NCBI GenBank assembly: GCA_033816765.1
Contig: CM066299.1
Location: forward strand, 806,001 to 870,000
Source: Nothopassalora personata
Taxonomy: Eukaryota; Ascomycota; Dothideomycetes; Mycosphaerellales; Mycosphaerellaceae
Reading direction: 5' to 3'
DNA: 64,000 bases
Positions 22,600 to 35,425 of the stretch are shown piece after piece (position 1 is the first letter of the stretch; each line of letters starts with the position of its first letter). Under the pieces are notes generated by a model. The model saw only the letters and a program-made list of their open reading frames with translations. It was not told where the DNA came from and ran no database searches. A program made the translations under genes and the position numbers.

Positions 22600-25450
22600 G
22601 TCTATAGGGAATCTGTCCCTTATAAGGGGATAGAGGAATCGGAGGAAGGGGAAACACCTAAATCTAGTAAAGAAGGGAGAAGCGGAACTAACGCCGCTAA
22701 ATTAGGTATAGGTGTAGGAACGAACAGCATAATTAGAATAGATGCTATAACTGCCCTCTTTAGACGATTAGCAGTAGTAATAGAAAACGCTAGCTCTCGC
22801 TTTCCACCTCTAGGAGGTGCTAAGAATCCGTTCTTTAATAGCACTAATGCTACTAAGTTCTAGGAGCGGTTTAGCGACCTAATAGACTAGTATCCGCCTC
22901 GGGCATCTATTAAGAAGGATGATTTCTAGGGTAGGTTTAAGCGCAATTGCGAAACTACTATCCGGCGCATAGTTATAAGACTGCCTAGGTAGCTTACTAA
23001 CAAGGCACGTTTTAGGAGGGCGTTCTTATTAGAGTTCTTAAGGTTTAACGCCTACTCGATATTAGGGAGTCAGGAATATCTTAAGGAGATTGTTAGGGCG
23101 TAGCAAGGTAAGAGGCCCGAAGAATAGAATGTAAAGAAATTCATCCGCCTATTTATATTCTTAAGTAACCTAATTGAACCTAAGGATTTAGATAATAGCT
23201 CCCGGAGTCGCCTCCTCCTTTAGGGATTGCTAGAGGCAGTCGCAAAAGCGGTCTATAAGGCTTGCGGGCTTCACCTAAAGTAACCTAAGAAGTTTAGGGA
23301 CTTTTAGAGGATCCTCGATAAAGCTACTAGTATCGTAGATAGTAAGGAGGGATAGAAAGCTATGTATATAGATTTCCCTCTTACTTTACCTTAGCTACAC
23401 CGCTTAGTCGTAAAGCAAATGCCGCGCCTTAAGCCTAAGATTAATACGCTTAAGAAGGCTACCTCTAGGACTGTTGTTAATAATAACCTAATCTAGAAGG
23501 TAGCTAAAATAAGCATACGTGTATACTAGCGCGGTCGCGTCGCGGACGCGGGTGCCTTCTACCCGAGCGAGAATTAACGCTCTATATAACCGGAGAGGCA
23601 CGACCTAGACACTAAACTATAGGTTTACGTAATGTAGCGTCCCCTATCCTAGAATCGCGAACAGTCTAAAGCAATAGATAGTTGTTACTATAACTATAGT
23701 AGTTCGAAGCACTAGGCTAGCAATTGTAGGGCGATAAGGTTCTTAATATCCCGGGGCTACGTATACCTCGCCCCGAACAACTAGTAGTATCTAGGGAAAG
23801 AAGGCGATCCGCGTCCTACTAAGTTTAACTTTCGGAGGGACTATAGTAAACCGAAACTGCTCTATATGCTCCCTCTACTCGAGGAACATTATAGGCCGAT
23901 CGAGTTTAATAACTAGTATAAGATTCCCGCACTACGTAAGCAATAGATAGGTAGGGACTATACTAGGGTAATAAAGGTCACGCCTCCTAATCATTCTAAG
24001 CCCCCTCCTAACTTTAGGCATTTAATAGAGTATAGCCCTTAGGACGCACGGTCTAGCTAAACGGAGAAGGCTACTAAGACATATTAGGTCTTATTCGGAG
24101 AAAGTGAAGCGGAGTAGGCGATCGACTTAGGCGAGCTTAACGAGGTATCTACCTACCCTATATAGTCTAACAAAGTAAAAGGGAAGGCACCCGTAGGCAT
24201 TCTAAAGAATCCGCACCCGAGGACCCGGTCCTTAGCCTAGGATCTACGAGCCCGAGCTAAGGCTACTAAGAAAGTTCGCCTTTAATTAGAATAGGAGATC
24301 CGGTAAGCTAAGATTAACTAGTAGGAGGTTGAGATAATTAACGAAGTTAATGCTTAAATAAGCGAAACTCAATTATTAGCTAAATCCGGGGTAACCCTAG
24401 GAAGGGGAAATAATGCCTAAGTAAACGAACTAGGGAACGATGCTAGTAAAGGACTGCCTAAGGATATGCCTATTAGTCCTATAAACGCCCCATTCGTACA
24501 AAGGAAGCGTATATAGAATACTAAGACTATAAGGATTAATAACTACGTCCGACAATATAGTTCAGCTAGTAATAGTCCGGTTATAAAGGAAGAGGGTATT
24601 ATCTACTAGATTGATTAGATCCTCTAGATAACGTTTCCTAATGTAAACGCCTAAGATTGGTTTTAATATAGTCGCTAGTTCGAGGCTGCCCTCTTTAGTC
24701 GCGTTACTAACACCCCCGCTCTTTAGGAGAAGCTCGCTATAGTACGACGTCTTATAGGAAAGGACCCTAAGGTTCGCACTAGATAAGTAGTTACCTATAA
24801 AGATAAACCTAAGTATAGTAAGGAGGTCTTCCGCGAAGATAATTAGGCCTAGTATGTCGGAGTGAGTGTATTTAACTATACTTTACTCTAAGGGTGCGGT
24901 CCCTACTACTAAGCTATATAAGGACGTTAAGAAAATCGGGCTCTCTAGTGTCCTTAACAACTTTGCTATAGTCCCTAGTCCTTAGGTAGTAGCGGAGTTT
25001 AGAATAAATAAGAACTAGATTAGGTGCCTAATTAATAAGGGTTCCGAGGTGAATATTATCGGCTAGAGGAACGCTTATAGGTTTAGGTTACTAGTAATGT
25101 CGAGTGCTTAGCTTACCTTTCGAGGTGCTAGAGGGCGGGCCTAGTTTAAAGGTGTTGTAGGCAATTTAGATGTTTAGGTATTTAGGGTTTACTACTAGGT
25201 AAACATGTTTATCTCCTCGGATCTAAACTTACTAACAATCCTAGGACGTCCGTAGGCCCGTAAGGTGCGGCTTACTGCCCGTAACTACGATAATAGTTCA
25301 TAGGAGGGGACTATTACTAGCCGTAAAGGTAAAAGTGTTATGTTTACTGCCCTAGTTAGCTCGGATAGGTACAAGACCCTTTAAGAACTGTTAAAAGCGT
25401 CGGGAAATGGAAGGGTAGGTTAAGTTACGGCGCTTAACCTACCGACTTAC
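22600..25450 (+). pseudogene. Gag and protease region of element D
   Basis: A long plus-strand frame broken by TAG/TAA only. The capsid-like part runs from about 22700. A damaged CX2CX4HX4C knuckle lies at about 23682-23726, where TGC and TGT have become TAC and TAT. A long basic linker follows, then a retropepsin-like stretch at about 25010-25260 (CLINKGSEVNIIG, later FISSDLNLLTILGRP). Confidence 0.65.
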
Positions 25451-25513
25451 TAAAGCCGGATTTAACAAAATCGGTAAAGTTCTCGTACTATCTCGGAGAA
25501 ACCTCGGACTTTA

Positions 25514-25539
25514 ATTTACCGGTCCCGGGACCGGTAAAT
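25514..25539. repeat. 26-bp perfect palindrome, copy 1
   Basis: Perfect inverted repeat ATTTACC-GGTCCC/GGGACC-GGTAAAT centred between 25526 and 25527, in element D between protease and RT. The same 26 bp recurs at 35400, with shorter cores in the LTRs. Confidence 0.9.
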
Positions 25540-26972
25540 AGCTATAGTAAGGAAAACGGATACGACTACGACATAACGCATCTATAGGAACCCGGCAAGG
25601 CTCTAACGCCTAGCAACTATTTAGCTTACTTATTAGGACTGCTTAGGAGTGCTAGAACAAAGGAGCGAGTTATAGAAATTGGAATAGGCGCGTTTAAGGG
25701 AGATTCAATTGCTAACGTTTATTTAGTTTAAGGGGATTAGCCCTCCGAGATCTTAAGGCAATCTACATTAAATGCTTAGGTACGGAAGCAATAAGTAGGC
25801 TAACATATAGCTAATATTAGAATGCCGTAGGTCTTTACGATATATAAGCGTAAGGCGCATAAGAAGAAACTAGTAGACGTAAGCGTTTACGAGCGCCTAG
25901 AATTACGAGTTAAGGGAGATATAGAATAGAAGCGTAGGGTACTATACCTAGAGTCTAAGATGCCTAAAGGACAAGGTTCGTTTAACGGGAAGTACTTAAC
26001 TAAGAAATTCTTAAGTATTAAGCGAGGTAGCCGGATTACTCTAGAACGACTTACCTTAATTAAGGTTAGCATTAAGCTATTGCTAATAGAAAGGGCCTTA
26101 TTTAATAAGATGCTCTATAACCGGGAGGCAGTCCTCGCTTAGGATTTCAGTTACATAAGGTAGATTAGGCACGACGTCGTGCTACCTTAGAAGATTAACA
26201 CGGTCCCTTATAGGCTATAGTAGGCACGCCCTATCCGGTTGCACCTAAGTCTTAGGGTAATTGTTAAGCGCATAATTAGAGCCCGGATTAAGAACAACAT
26301 CCTAGAATACTTATAAGGGGCATATTCTAATAGCTAGTTCCTAGTCGTAAAGAAGGTTAATACCTCTAGAAGCGATGTGCCATATCGGTTAATTAACTTA
26401 TCTATGCTCCTAAATAAGGTTACTATGCGCGATGCTAACATTCCACCGGACACGGATAGCTTCTTAGAGGATTTTGCCGGGTACCGAGTCGCGTTACTTA
26501 TAGACATGTTTTTAGGTTATAATTAGATTACTTTAGATAAGTCCTACCGGGACTTAATAGCCTTTATAACCCCTCTTAGCCTAGTACGTAACACGACTCT
26601 ACCTTAAGGAGCTACTAATTTAGTTACTTAGTTCGTACGTACGGTAACAAAGATTCTACTTAATTATATCTCGCATCGAGCGAAGCCGTTTCTCGATAAC
26701 ATCGGTATTAAGGGACTAACTAAGGACTATAGGAATGTAGAAGTAGAGCCTAGGTTAAGGAAATAGGTCGTTAAGCATATTGTTTCCCTAGATCTAGTTC
26801 TTACTAACCTAGAGAGAGCTAGTGCGGTAGTTACTAGAGGCAAATCCTAATAGTTATACGAAAAGCTTAAGATTGTTAGGTACGTTACTAGCCCGGATAG
26901 TCGCTATCCTAACCTAAAAGTTGTAGCTAAGATCCTAGATTAGCCTACGCCTACCTATATTAAGGAGGTCCG

Positions 26973-27219
26973 TGTTAAGTTGAGACCTAACAGGATACGT
27001 AGTTAGCAGCGGAGTGGAGTAAGAGATCAATCTTCAACTAGCTAATAGCTATAGGGCATGCAGCAATATATTAGGAACCAATGCGTTGATTATGTTGGAT
27101 GTCTATCTAAGCTAAAGGGGAGAGAAGGTGTCTTCCGACAAGCTGAGTCATCGTGGATGCCTTAGGCTATTAGATCACAACCTAACTGTTAGCTCCCCTT
27201 AAGATGCTACATCTTAACA
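26973..27219 (-). repeat. 3' LTR of Copia A
   Basis: 247 bp; TGTTAAGTTGAGACC start and CTACATCTTAACA end on the plus strand. Confidence 0.93.
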
Positions 27220-27468
27220 CTCCCACTTATCTTACATAGGAGGTCACAGTCTGCTCTTCTCCTGTCAGTAGTATTTAGACCTCTATAATAGGTTAAGCTA
27301 GCTTACAAACCTCTAGAAGTGTGGACTAGTTTTTAGCTTTATGAACCTATCTATAACTATCTTAGATGTTGGGGTGTACTTAACAGCAATAAGCCTTCTC
27401 TACCAAAGTTTCCTAATAGCATTGTAGGCAATGTTAATGTGCTTTAACTTGTTATAAACATATGCATC

Positions 27469-27903
27469 TGTTATTGTCTCGTTCCAGGGCTAGTCTCAAA
27501 AGAGAGATAAGTCAAGTCACGTGGCGGTATTATTCTTTGGAGAGGCTGAAGCAAGCTGAGCGAAGATGAATGATAGGAATAAGAGTTGTATTCCAATCAG
27601 TGAGATAGTAACATGAGTTGAACGCATCAGAACCATAAGGGTTTCTAGCGTTCCTAAATACAAAGGAGGTTCGTATGCCATCCGGTGTTAGATGTCCGTC
27701 TGTCCACTCGACCGGTCGTCTGGTCGTGTGGTCGTGTACGTCCATACGCTACTTCTGCGGTCGTGTTCGACCATGCACTAAGCGCGCGGTCGTGCACGTG
27801 ACCCGGGCGTGGGGTCCCTTTCTCTTCCTAGCGATTGGTTCGTGTCTTCTGATTCTTCCTCCCCATGCCACGTCCTGCACCGTCCTTCATCCGAACCGTA
27901 ACA
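27469..27903 (+). mobile_element. Solo LTR (435 bp) inside Copia A
   Basis: TGTTATTGTCTCG ... GAACCGTAACA, flanked by the duplication GCATC (27464-27468, 27904-27908). It is GC-balanced and rich in CpA, so not RIP-mutated. It shares GCGTTCCTAAATACAAAGGAG and the CCGTAACA end with the LTR of Ty3 F, so it is a younger relative. It contains a GGTCGTG-repeat patch (about 27705-27800) and two CACGTG boxes. Confidence 0.88.
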
Positions 27904-27939
27904 GCATCCCTTACTAGGGTAAGGGCAGCTTAGTTGTCA

Positions 27940-30900
27940 CCTCTTAATTAGACTAGTCTTAAGCTTAACATAGTCTCCTGGTTTCTAGTGATCCTTAGTT
28001 AATAAGAACAGTCTCCTACTAACTCTAGACAGTCCATCTCCCTTAGCAGTGAAGCTAGGAATTAGGATTGCTTTGTATATGCATTTATAGCTATATATTT
28101 AGCTTCTATTGTAGATGTTGCTATAGACTTTTACTTCTTGCTTATCTAGGAGACTAGTGCCCTATAGAGGAAGAAGATATACCTAAGGATAGAGACTCTG
28201 TCTATTTTGTCTATTGCATAATTAGAGTTATAGTATCTAACTAGGCATCCTTCTCTATGCCTAGAGAAGACAAGGCTAAGATTAGGATATGACCTTAGAT
28301 ATCTTATAATCTTCTTTAAAGCCTTTATATAGTGGGTAGATAGGTTACTCACAAATAAGCTTATCCTTCCTAGGGCAAAAGCAATGTCTAGCCTTGTAAT
28401 TGTTACTAGCTATATCTATGTACTATTAATACTCTAGTACTCTACCTTGTCACACCTCTTATCTATATGGCTTAAAGGTTTAAGAGCCTTATAGCTGTCT
28501 ATAGGTAAGTGTGTAGGTGCTGCCTTCTTATAGTTTATCCCTATCTTAGTAAGGTTGTCCCTAACAAAGTGTCCCTAGTTAAGTTTTAGGATTCCTCTCC
28601 TCCTGTCCCTTGTAACTCTTATGCTAAGGATCTTTTTAGGTTTACTAAGATCTTTGATCTTGAAGACTTTGCTAAGTTCTCTTTTAAACTAGAGAACATC
28701 TATTAACTTTAGTACAGCAATTGGAATGTTATCTATATGTGTAAGAATTATGATCTCTTTTTCCTTGTGAATAAGTAGGCATGGATCCACCTCTAACTAT
28801 ATGAATCTAATCTCTCTAAGCTTTAATATATAGAGTTGATTCCAATCTCTAGCTGCTTGCTTAAGTCTATATAAGCTTTTAAGGATCTTGAACACTATGT
28901 TTAGTGGAAGCTCAACTCCTAGTAGTAGTAATATGAAGATGTCTTTATAGAGGGTGCTTTCTATAAACGCATTGTTTACATCCACTTAGTGAAGATAGAG
29001 ATCCTTCTTGCACATAATAGCTATAAACACCCTAAGGGTGTCCTATCTAACTATAGGCGCAAATGTCTCTATAAAGTCAACACTAAACTTCTATAAAAAG
29101 CCCCTTACAACTAGCCTAGCCTTAAACTTTTCAATGGCTCTACTAATGCTTCTTTTAACATTAAAGACCTATCTTAACGTAACTAAGTTTACTCCTTTTA
29201 GTAGAATAGCATTCTCCTAGGTGTTGTTGCTCTATAGAGCATCTAGCTCCTTCTAGATTGCTTCCTTCTAAAGGTGTCCCTATTTCTTGTTATATATAGC
29301 ATCCTTATAGGACTTTGGAATTGGGATCTCTTACTTATATACAATGACTTCTATAGTTGCTACAAAGGCTATCTCCTTAACTTCTTCTAGGAATTCACTA
29401 TCCTATAGTACTAAATCATCTACTAATTGCATAGCTGTAGAGAAAGCTTAGTAGTAAGCAGCAAGGTTCTCTAAGAGGTCTATTGCTTCTCCCACTTTAG
29501 TAGCTAGTTTAGGTACAGGGACTATAGATCTTAGGGCTTTCTGTTTCCATTTATAGCCCTTAATATTATAGTTAGCCCTCCTCTTACTAAGGGATAATCT
29601 AGGAGTAGTTACTTGTGTCCTAGTGACATTCTTTTCCTAGAGATCTAGTAAGCTTATCTTAATTGGCTTATCGATTTTCTGAAATTCCCCTACATTCTTT
29701 AGAGGCTAGGGAAGTTGCACAAACAGCTTTCTTGGCTAGGCTATTACTAGGCTGCTCTACTAAATAATTGAATAGTGAACAGGTTGATCTAAGGATATGT
29801 CCTTCCTTAGCCTCCCTAAGGGTCTCCTAGCTAGTGCATTGCTTAATAGATTCAATTTTGTAACATTGAGATCTATATTACCTCTAGGTTGGTCCTTAAA
29901 GAAGTCTGTATATGTGTGTTGTTTTACAGCTTTTATGTCTAGTTCCTAAAAGAGCTAGGCCTTAGCTATGTTTTCAACGTATCTAATAAACACTACTTCT
30001 TTACCTCTGTTCATTAGTTTATCACTTCTTGCCTATTAAGGCTAGAATCTTGTGTCTATATAGACAATAGCTTTGCATCCCTAAACCTTTAAATGGTTAA
30101 TAGTTAGCTTAATACTATTAAAGGCTTTATCTAGTAAAACCTTAAACCTATTATAGTCTAGACTATTTAGTAGTTTGTTCCTTATGTAGGTTTAGGCTTC
30201 TAGTACTTTAGGCTAGAATTCAATTAGTATCTTAGCCTCTTTAAGCATTGCCCTTATAGAGTCTTCTAAGGTTTGTATTGACCTTTTAACTAGTCCATTT
30301 TAGAGCGAGTTGTATGCCTTAGTATGCTCTAGCCTAATTCCCAAATCCTTCTCCTACTGCTTGACTAATGCAATAAGTTCCCTTACATTGTTAAGCCTAA
30401 CTGCTTTTAACTGTGCTAATGATTTCCTCTCTGCCTTAATCTTCTAGTTCTAGAGAGCAACTAGAGCATCTTCTCTTTTCTTAAGAGGACAGGTCCACTT
30501 TTTTCTAGAGAAGTTATTAACAATCTTAAGCTAGTATTTGAACCCTAGCCTTAATGTTAGCAGTGGACTATATATATTAATAGATACAAGGGCAAGTCTT
30601 TTAGGTCTTCTCTTAGTAACTTTGCCTTTGTACTTCTTTATCTTTACTATTAAACACACTCTGCACTAGTAGAAGCTATCCCTAGGAACAGGAATAGGTT
30701 CTTTTAAGTCTATTACTTTATAAAGATTCTAGAGCAAGTTCTTCCTAAAGTGTGCAAATCTTCTATGCTAAAGCTCCTACTGTTTTAGGTCAGTCTCTAA
30801 TTTAGCAGTTATAAAGGCATTCTCTACTAGTAGTGCACATAATAAGTGATGTGCCCTTTTTTGTAGTAGAGGAGAAATCTCATTAATGAATAGAACCCCC

Positions 30901-32340
30901 CTAAGAAGCCTTGTCTAGACAACAGTTTAGCTAGAGGGGGATACAAGAGAAAATAAAGGAGGTTGGACACTAAACTGCTTGCTAAACTAGTTCTAAGAAA
31001 CTAGGTTCACCCCTAGCTTAGGTACAAGTAGAACATCTTCTAAAACAACTTTCCTACTAGATCTCCTACTTATCTCTATAGTCCTAATATAAGTAGCTAA
31101 TAAATGCCCACCTCCTACTTTAATCTATTTCTTCTTTATTAAGGGAGTTATAGATCTAAAGAGGCAGTTCTAGTTAGTTATATAGGATAAAGCACAAGAA
31201 TTAAGTAACTACTCTAATAAGGGGAACTTGCCTTAGACTTCTGCAGTTAAGTAAGCTACTTTATTATACTTATTATTATTAGACATTGTCTTCTAGGATG
31301 AGTTGCATAAGTTAGTAAGCTCTTAGGTAGAGAAACCTTTCCTAGTCTTCCTTGTTTTAGAGGAAGGAGACTAGGCCTAGTTCTTCTAGGTTGACAGCAT
31401 GTTAGAGCTAAGTTTCTTTACTATTTTCTTAAGTTCCTCTATAGAGGACTTCTCTCTTAGTGTTCTTCTTAAAGATAGTAGTAGAGATCTTCTCTTCTTG
31501 ACATATGTTACATTCTAGGAGGATAGTGCTTAGGAATGAGATCTAAGGACCTTCTTTACCTTAGAGAGACTAGGGCAGTCCTTAATAAGATGGTCCTTCT
31601 TATAGAGAAGGCAGGAAAGTGATCTTGCCTAACCTAAGGGCCTAACCTAGGTAGCTACTATACTATACTTAGCCTTAGAGGGATTCAATCTAGCCTCTTA
31701 AGCCTTAAGGATCTTTAAGGTCCTTTTATAATCTATCTTTGGCTAAGCTATAATAGTATCCCTAGCTACATAGTAGTTAGGTAGTAGTAAGCTTAAAAGC
31801 TAGGTTATTCTTATATTAGCTTTCCTATAGTGCTAGTCCTCTAGGTCAACATTAGCAATCCTCCTTCTAAGAGACACTAGGTGTGCCTATGCAGATCTAA
31901 TGGTGAACTCTTTACTTATCTTAAAGTTTATAAACTGTTTTATAAGCTTATATACATAGGTTGGTAACACCTAGCTGTACTTGTTCTAGAGATACACCTA
32001 TATCTTAGCAGCTTTTCTAGATTCGCAAGAGCCCTTAAGCTTAAATTCATCTTCTTCTATAATCCTACTTAGGATACTAAAGCAGCAAGCTGCATTTTGT
32101 TTTGTCTATGTTAGTGCATTAAGAATCTCTTTAATCTTAGTCTCTTCCTAGAGTTTTAGGTTCTTGCCCTTAATGTTGTTAAATAACACTTCTAACAGGT
32201 CATTAATTGCAAAGAATGCTAACTAACTCTCTATCTTGTATCTCTAAAGGTTGAACTATCTCTTCTAGTTGTCTCTCCTAAGAATTGGGATTTTAGTTCC
32301 CTTCTCTTCTCCTTTCTCTTAGTATAAATCTATAATAAAT
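27940..32340 (-). pseudogene. Gag-Pol of Copia A
   Basis: Minus strand, from 32340: gag with a damaged zinc knuckle near 31600, integrase at about 30750-30000, then RT (MDVNNAFIESTLYKDIFILL at 28985-28926; SLYRLKQAARDWNQ) and RNase H with the last open piece at 28352-28146 (HYIKALKKIIRYLRSYPNLS). Many TAG/TAA codons break the frame; several are in the same positions as in Copia B. Confidence 0.85.
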
Positions 32341-32762
32341 TGAATATAATAAAACAAGGTGTATATGCTTCAAGGTCGTAGCTTAGGTCCTACTAAGGCT
32401 TTTGGTGTAGAATAGTAAGGTTCGTAGGTGTAGATACTAAGGCCTGCTTAGTAGAGTAAAGAAAGAGCGGTGTAGTCTCGGAGCTAGGACATAGGTCTGT
32501 CTCTCCTAGCAGAGTTCTAAATAACTTACTTAAAGTCCTTCTTGATAGTATCTCGATGCAGTTCTACCTACAGAGTGTCTTTAAGGTATTAGCTTGTAGT
32601 AAGCCGTATAGAGTCCTTTTCTAGATTACCTATTACTTAGTATTAAACCAAGCTCCTTAATAGGACAGATAGGGTAGACTTCTGCTTCCTAGATGTTTTC
32701 TGCTATAATAGCAAGGGATACAAGTAACCTATACTAATATAGGTTGCTCTTACTCCTGCATA

Positions 32763-32779
32763 AACCCGGGCTCATAACC
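32763..32779 (-). other. Primer-binding site of Copia A, initiator-tRNA anticodon arm type
   Basis: On the minus strand GGTTATGAGCCCGGGTT directly follows the 5' LTR. Its complement contains GGGCTCATAACC, the anticodon stem-loop (CAT) of eukaryotic initiator tRNA-Met. This points to priming by an internally cut half-tRNA, as known for Drosophila copia. Confidence 0.7.
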
Positions 32780-33026
32780 TGTTAAGTTAAGACCTAATAG
32801 GATACGTAGTTAGCAGCGGAGTAGAGTAAGAGATCAATCTTCAACTGGCTAATAGCTACAGGGCATGCAGCAATATATTAGGAACCAATGCGTTGCTTGT
32901 GTTAGATGTCTATCTAAGCTAAAGGGGAGAGAAGGTGTCTTCCGACAAGCTAAGTTATCGTAGATGCCTTAGGCTATTAGATCACAACCTAACTGTTAGC
33001 TCCCCTTGAGATGCTACATCTTAACA
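32780..33026 (-). repeat. 5' LTR of Copia A
   Basis: 247 bp, near-identical to 26973-27219. Confidence 0.93.
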
Positions 33027-35399
33027 GTCCGCACCTATGTAGGGCTATATGTGTACTTCCGGATATAGATCCCCTAGTTCATTATTATCGCTCGACTAAT
33101 GTATAAGCTACTAAAGAAGGACGCCGAGTTTACCTAGACAGAAAATAAGCAGTTCTCGAAAGAAGAGGTTACTAGATATCTTATGTAGGCTCTAGCCTTA
33201 GTTACCCTCTACTACTTACCTAGTGCTAGGTCTATCTTTATCTTAGTTAATGCTAGCGGCACTAGATAGGGATGTATCGTTTCTTAAGAATTAATAGACA
33301 GTACCCGACGGCGTCACCCGGTGCGGTATAAGAGTGGAATCTAGAACGCGTTAGAATCTAGATATAATACTAGTAAGCGGGAATGCCTTAGGGTCCTTAA
33401 GGGGCTTAAGAAGATCTAGAGATATGTTACTAGCGTTAATTTTGTCCTTAAGGTTAATGCTAAGACACTTATATAGTAGCTTAACCGGCCGGCTTCGGAC
33501 CTGCCTAACTCGGCAATAGCCCGGTAGGTCGTATAGATTAGGCTATTTACGTTCGAAGTAAAGCACGTTACGGGGACTAGGTACACTAGCCTAGATACCC
33601 TGTCTCGCATGCCCTCTATACCTTAGGAACCTATAGAAGCTAACAAAGACGAAGTCGACCGGATAATTAATAATAAGCTATTCGGGTACCCGGAGCCGGT
33701 CGACACCTATCTAGTTAAAATCTAGAAAACACGACATCTCGGGGACTAATATTCTAAAAGCTCTTAGTACCTTACTTAGGTTATAGAAACTAGGACCCGG
33801 CCCGATAGTATTACCCGTACTAAGTACCGGCGGCTAGTAAAGAAGAGCATTAATTTCTTTGTCCGGGATTAATTGCTGTTCTTCTAGAAGCGCCGAGGAG
33901 CACCGTTGCAACTTGTAATTAACGATAATAAGGCTGAGAAGGAGATCGTTATAGAATGCTATAAAAGACACGGTTATCGTAGCGCTAAGGTCGTATACAA
34001 CCTTATTTCCGATCGGTATTACTAGGACGGGTGCTTCGCCGATGTCTCTACGTAGGTTCAAAGTTATGCTCCTTGTAGGTTTCGCGAAGGTAACTAGCGC
34101 GCTAGTGAGCTTTACTTATTAACCCCTTAGGTCATTAGTGAGAAATAGTACTCGGACCCCGTCTAGGTACATAAAAATAGATACCTCCTAGTTACGCGCG
34201 AAGCACTTAGCAACTGGATTGAGACTAGAGTAACGAGGGCACCTCCTAGCTCTAAGACGGTTGCTAAGTTTCTATATAAGGACGTCTTCTATAGGCACGG
34301 CTACTATACTAAAATTGTGCTTAATAACGCTACGGTACATACGGCTAAGGTTAAGCGGTTACTCGTAGGACTTAGTGTTCGAAGGATCCGAATATTACCG
34401 TACAATCCGTAGTCTAATGCTCCGGTCGAGGTTAGACACCGTCCGATTCTTGTAGCGTTAGTAAAGCTTATAAGGAACATATACCGCGGATAGAAGTAAT
34501 AGGTACCCGCTATATTATAGGCTAATAGGAGCACGACCTGTCGTACTACTAGAATAACTCTAGCTTAGGTCCTATATAGCTATCGCACGATTCTACTAAT
34601 TAAGGTTAAGTACCCGACGTAGGCTAATTATTAATAGGGATCGGTAAGGACGACTAAGGACCTCCTTACTATACGTGCGCGTTAACTCTAGGCTCGAGAC
34701 CTTAGTTTAGAAGAGCTACATGCTCGAAGGAAGCGACTAAGAGAACTTAGTAAGGACTACTTTAATTCTTACTAGAATGTTAACTTTATTAGTTTCTAGA
34801 AGGGCGACCTTATTATAATGTTCGATAAGCTATATAAGGATAACTTCTTACGCAAGATCGGTTACCGATAGTAAGGTCTATCTCGGGTGTCTAGTGTCTC
34901 TAGGGAGTTTAGTACCTATATTCTTAAGGAACTTAATAGTACGCTAATGAAGGGTGTTTAGGCACGAGAAAACCTTAAGCTAGTTCTAGAGCTTCGCCCG
35001 GATAACATAGGAGTACTAGGCTTAGATAATAGGCTCGATCTCGTAATAGGGGAGGGAGAAGCTAATAGCGTCGCTAATAGCGAAGACAGTAGTAATTCGA
35101 ACGAGATCGAGCCTATCGCCAACGAAGAGGTGCTACCTATAGGAGTTAACGAAAGGGGATCGGATCCTAAACCGAAATCTAAGAAGCTATAGGTTAGGCC
35201 TTATAACCTTTCTATAGCTAAAATTTTACAGTTTAGTAGGATCGAGGCTAAGAACTAATTAGTTAGTAATAGCGTACGGAGTTCACTTCCCTTAGGCATG
35301 TGTTGCGCATGCCCTTTAGTTTGTTAAGCCAATTCGGTTATCTAGACTTTACTTTATAGGGTGTTCTTACCTTAGTTAGACCTTAGTTAGTAGAGTTAC

Positions 35400-35425
35400 A
35401 TTTACCGGTCCCGGGACCGGTAAAT
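35400..35425. repeat. 26-bp perfect palindrome, copy 2
   Basis: Identical to 25514-25539. It lies about 150 bp after the integrase frame and about 310 bp before the extra ORF. Together with its right flank to about 35460 it matches, in inverted orientation, roughly 50 bp of the element D LTR (about 22128-22176). Confidence 0.9.

Larger units (their letters stand above)
26973..33026 (-). mobile_element. Copia element A, complete but mutated
   Basis: Minus orientation, 247-bp LTRs at 26973-27219 and 32780-33026, target duplication GTCCG (26968-26972, 33027-33031). It is inserted in the RT/RNase H region of element D. Without the solo LTR inside it (435 + 5 bp) it is 5,614 bp, exactly the net length of Copia B. 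Integrase precedes RT, the Ty1/Copia order. The polypurine tract is AAGATAAGTGGGAG on the minus strand (27233-27220). Confidence 0.93.
25850..35255 (+). pseudogene. RT, RNase H and integrase of element D (split by Copia A)
   Basis: RT text runs to 26972 (VNVYERLELRVKGD-like start, FLVVKKVNTSRSDVPYRLIN at about 26340). The catalytic FLDD motif now reads FLDNIGIKGL (about 26690-26720): the second Asp codon GAC became AAC in a TG-to-TA change. The frame resumes after Copia A at 33032 with RNase H (LVNASGTR; FTFEVKHVTGTRYTSLDTLSRM, 33540-33610) and integrase at about 33930-34700, ending near 35255 with an acidic tail. The D-N-x-x-x-K-G arrangement resembles a Ty3 lineage well known from basidiomycetes (FIDDCAVKGP-type RT; from memory). 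Confidence 0.7.
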
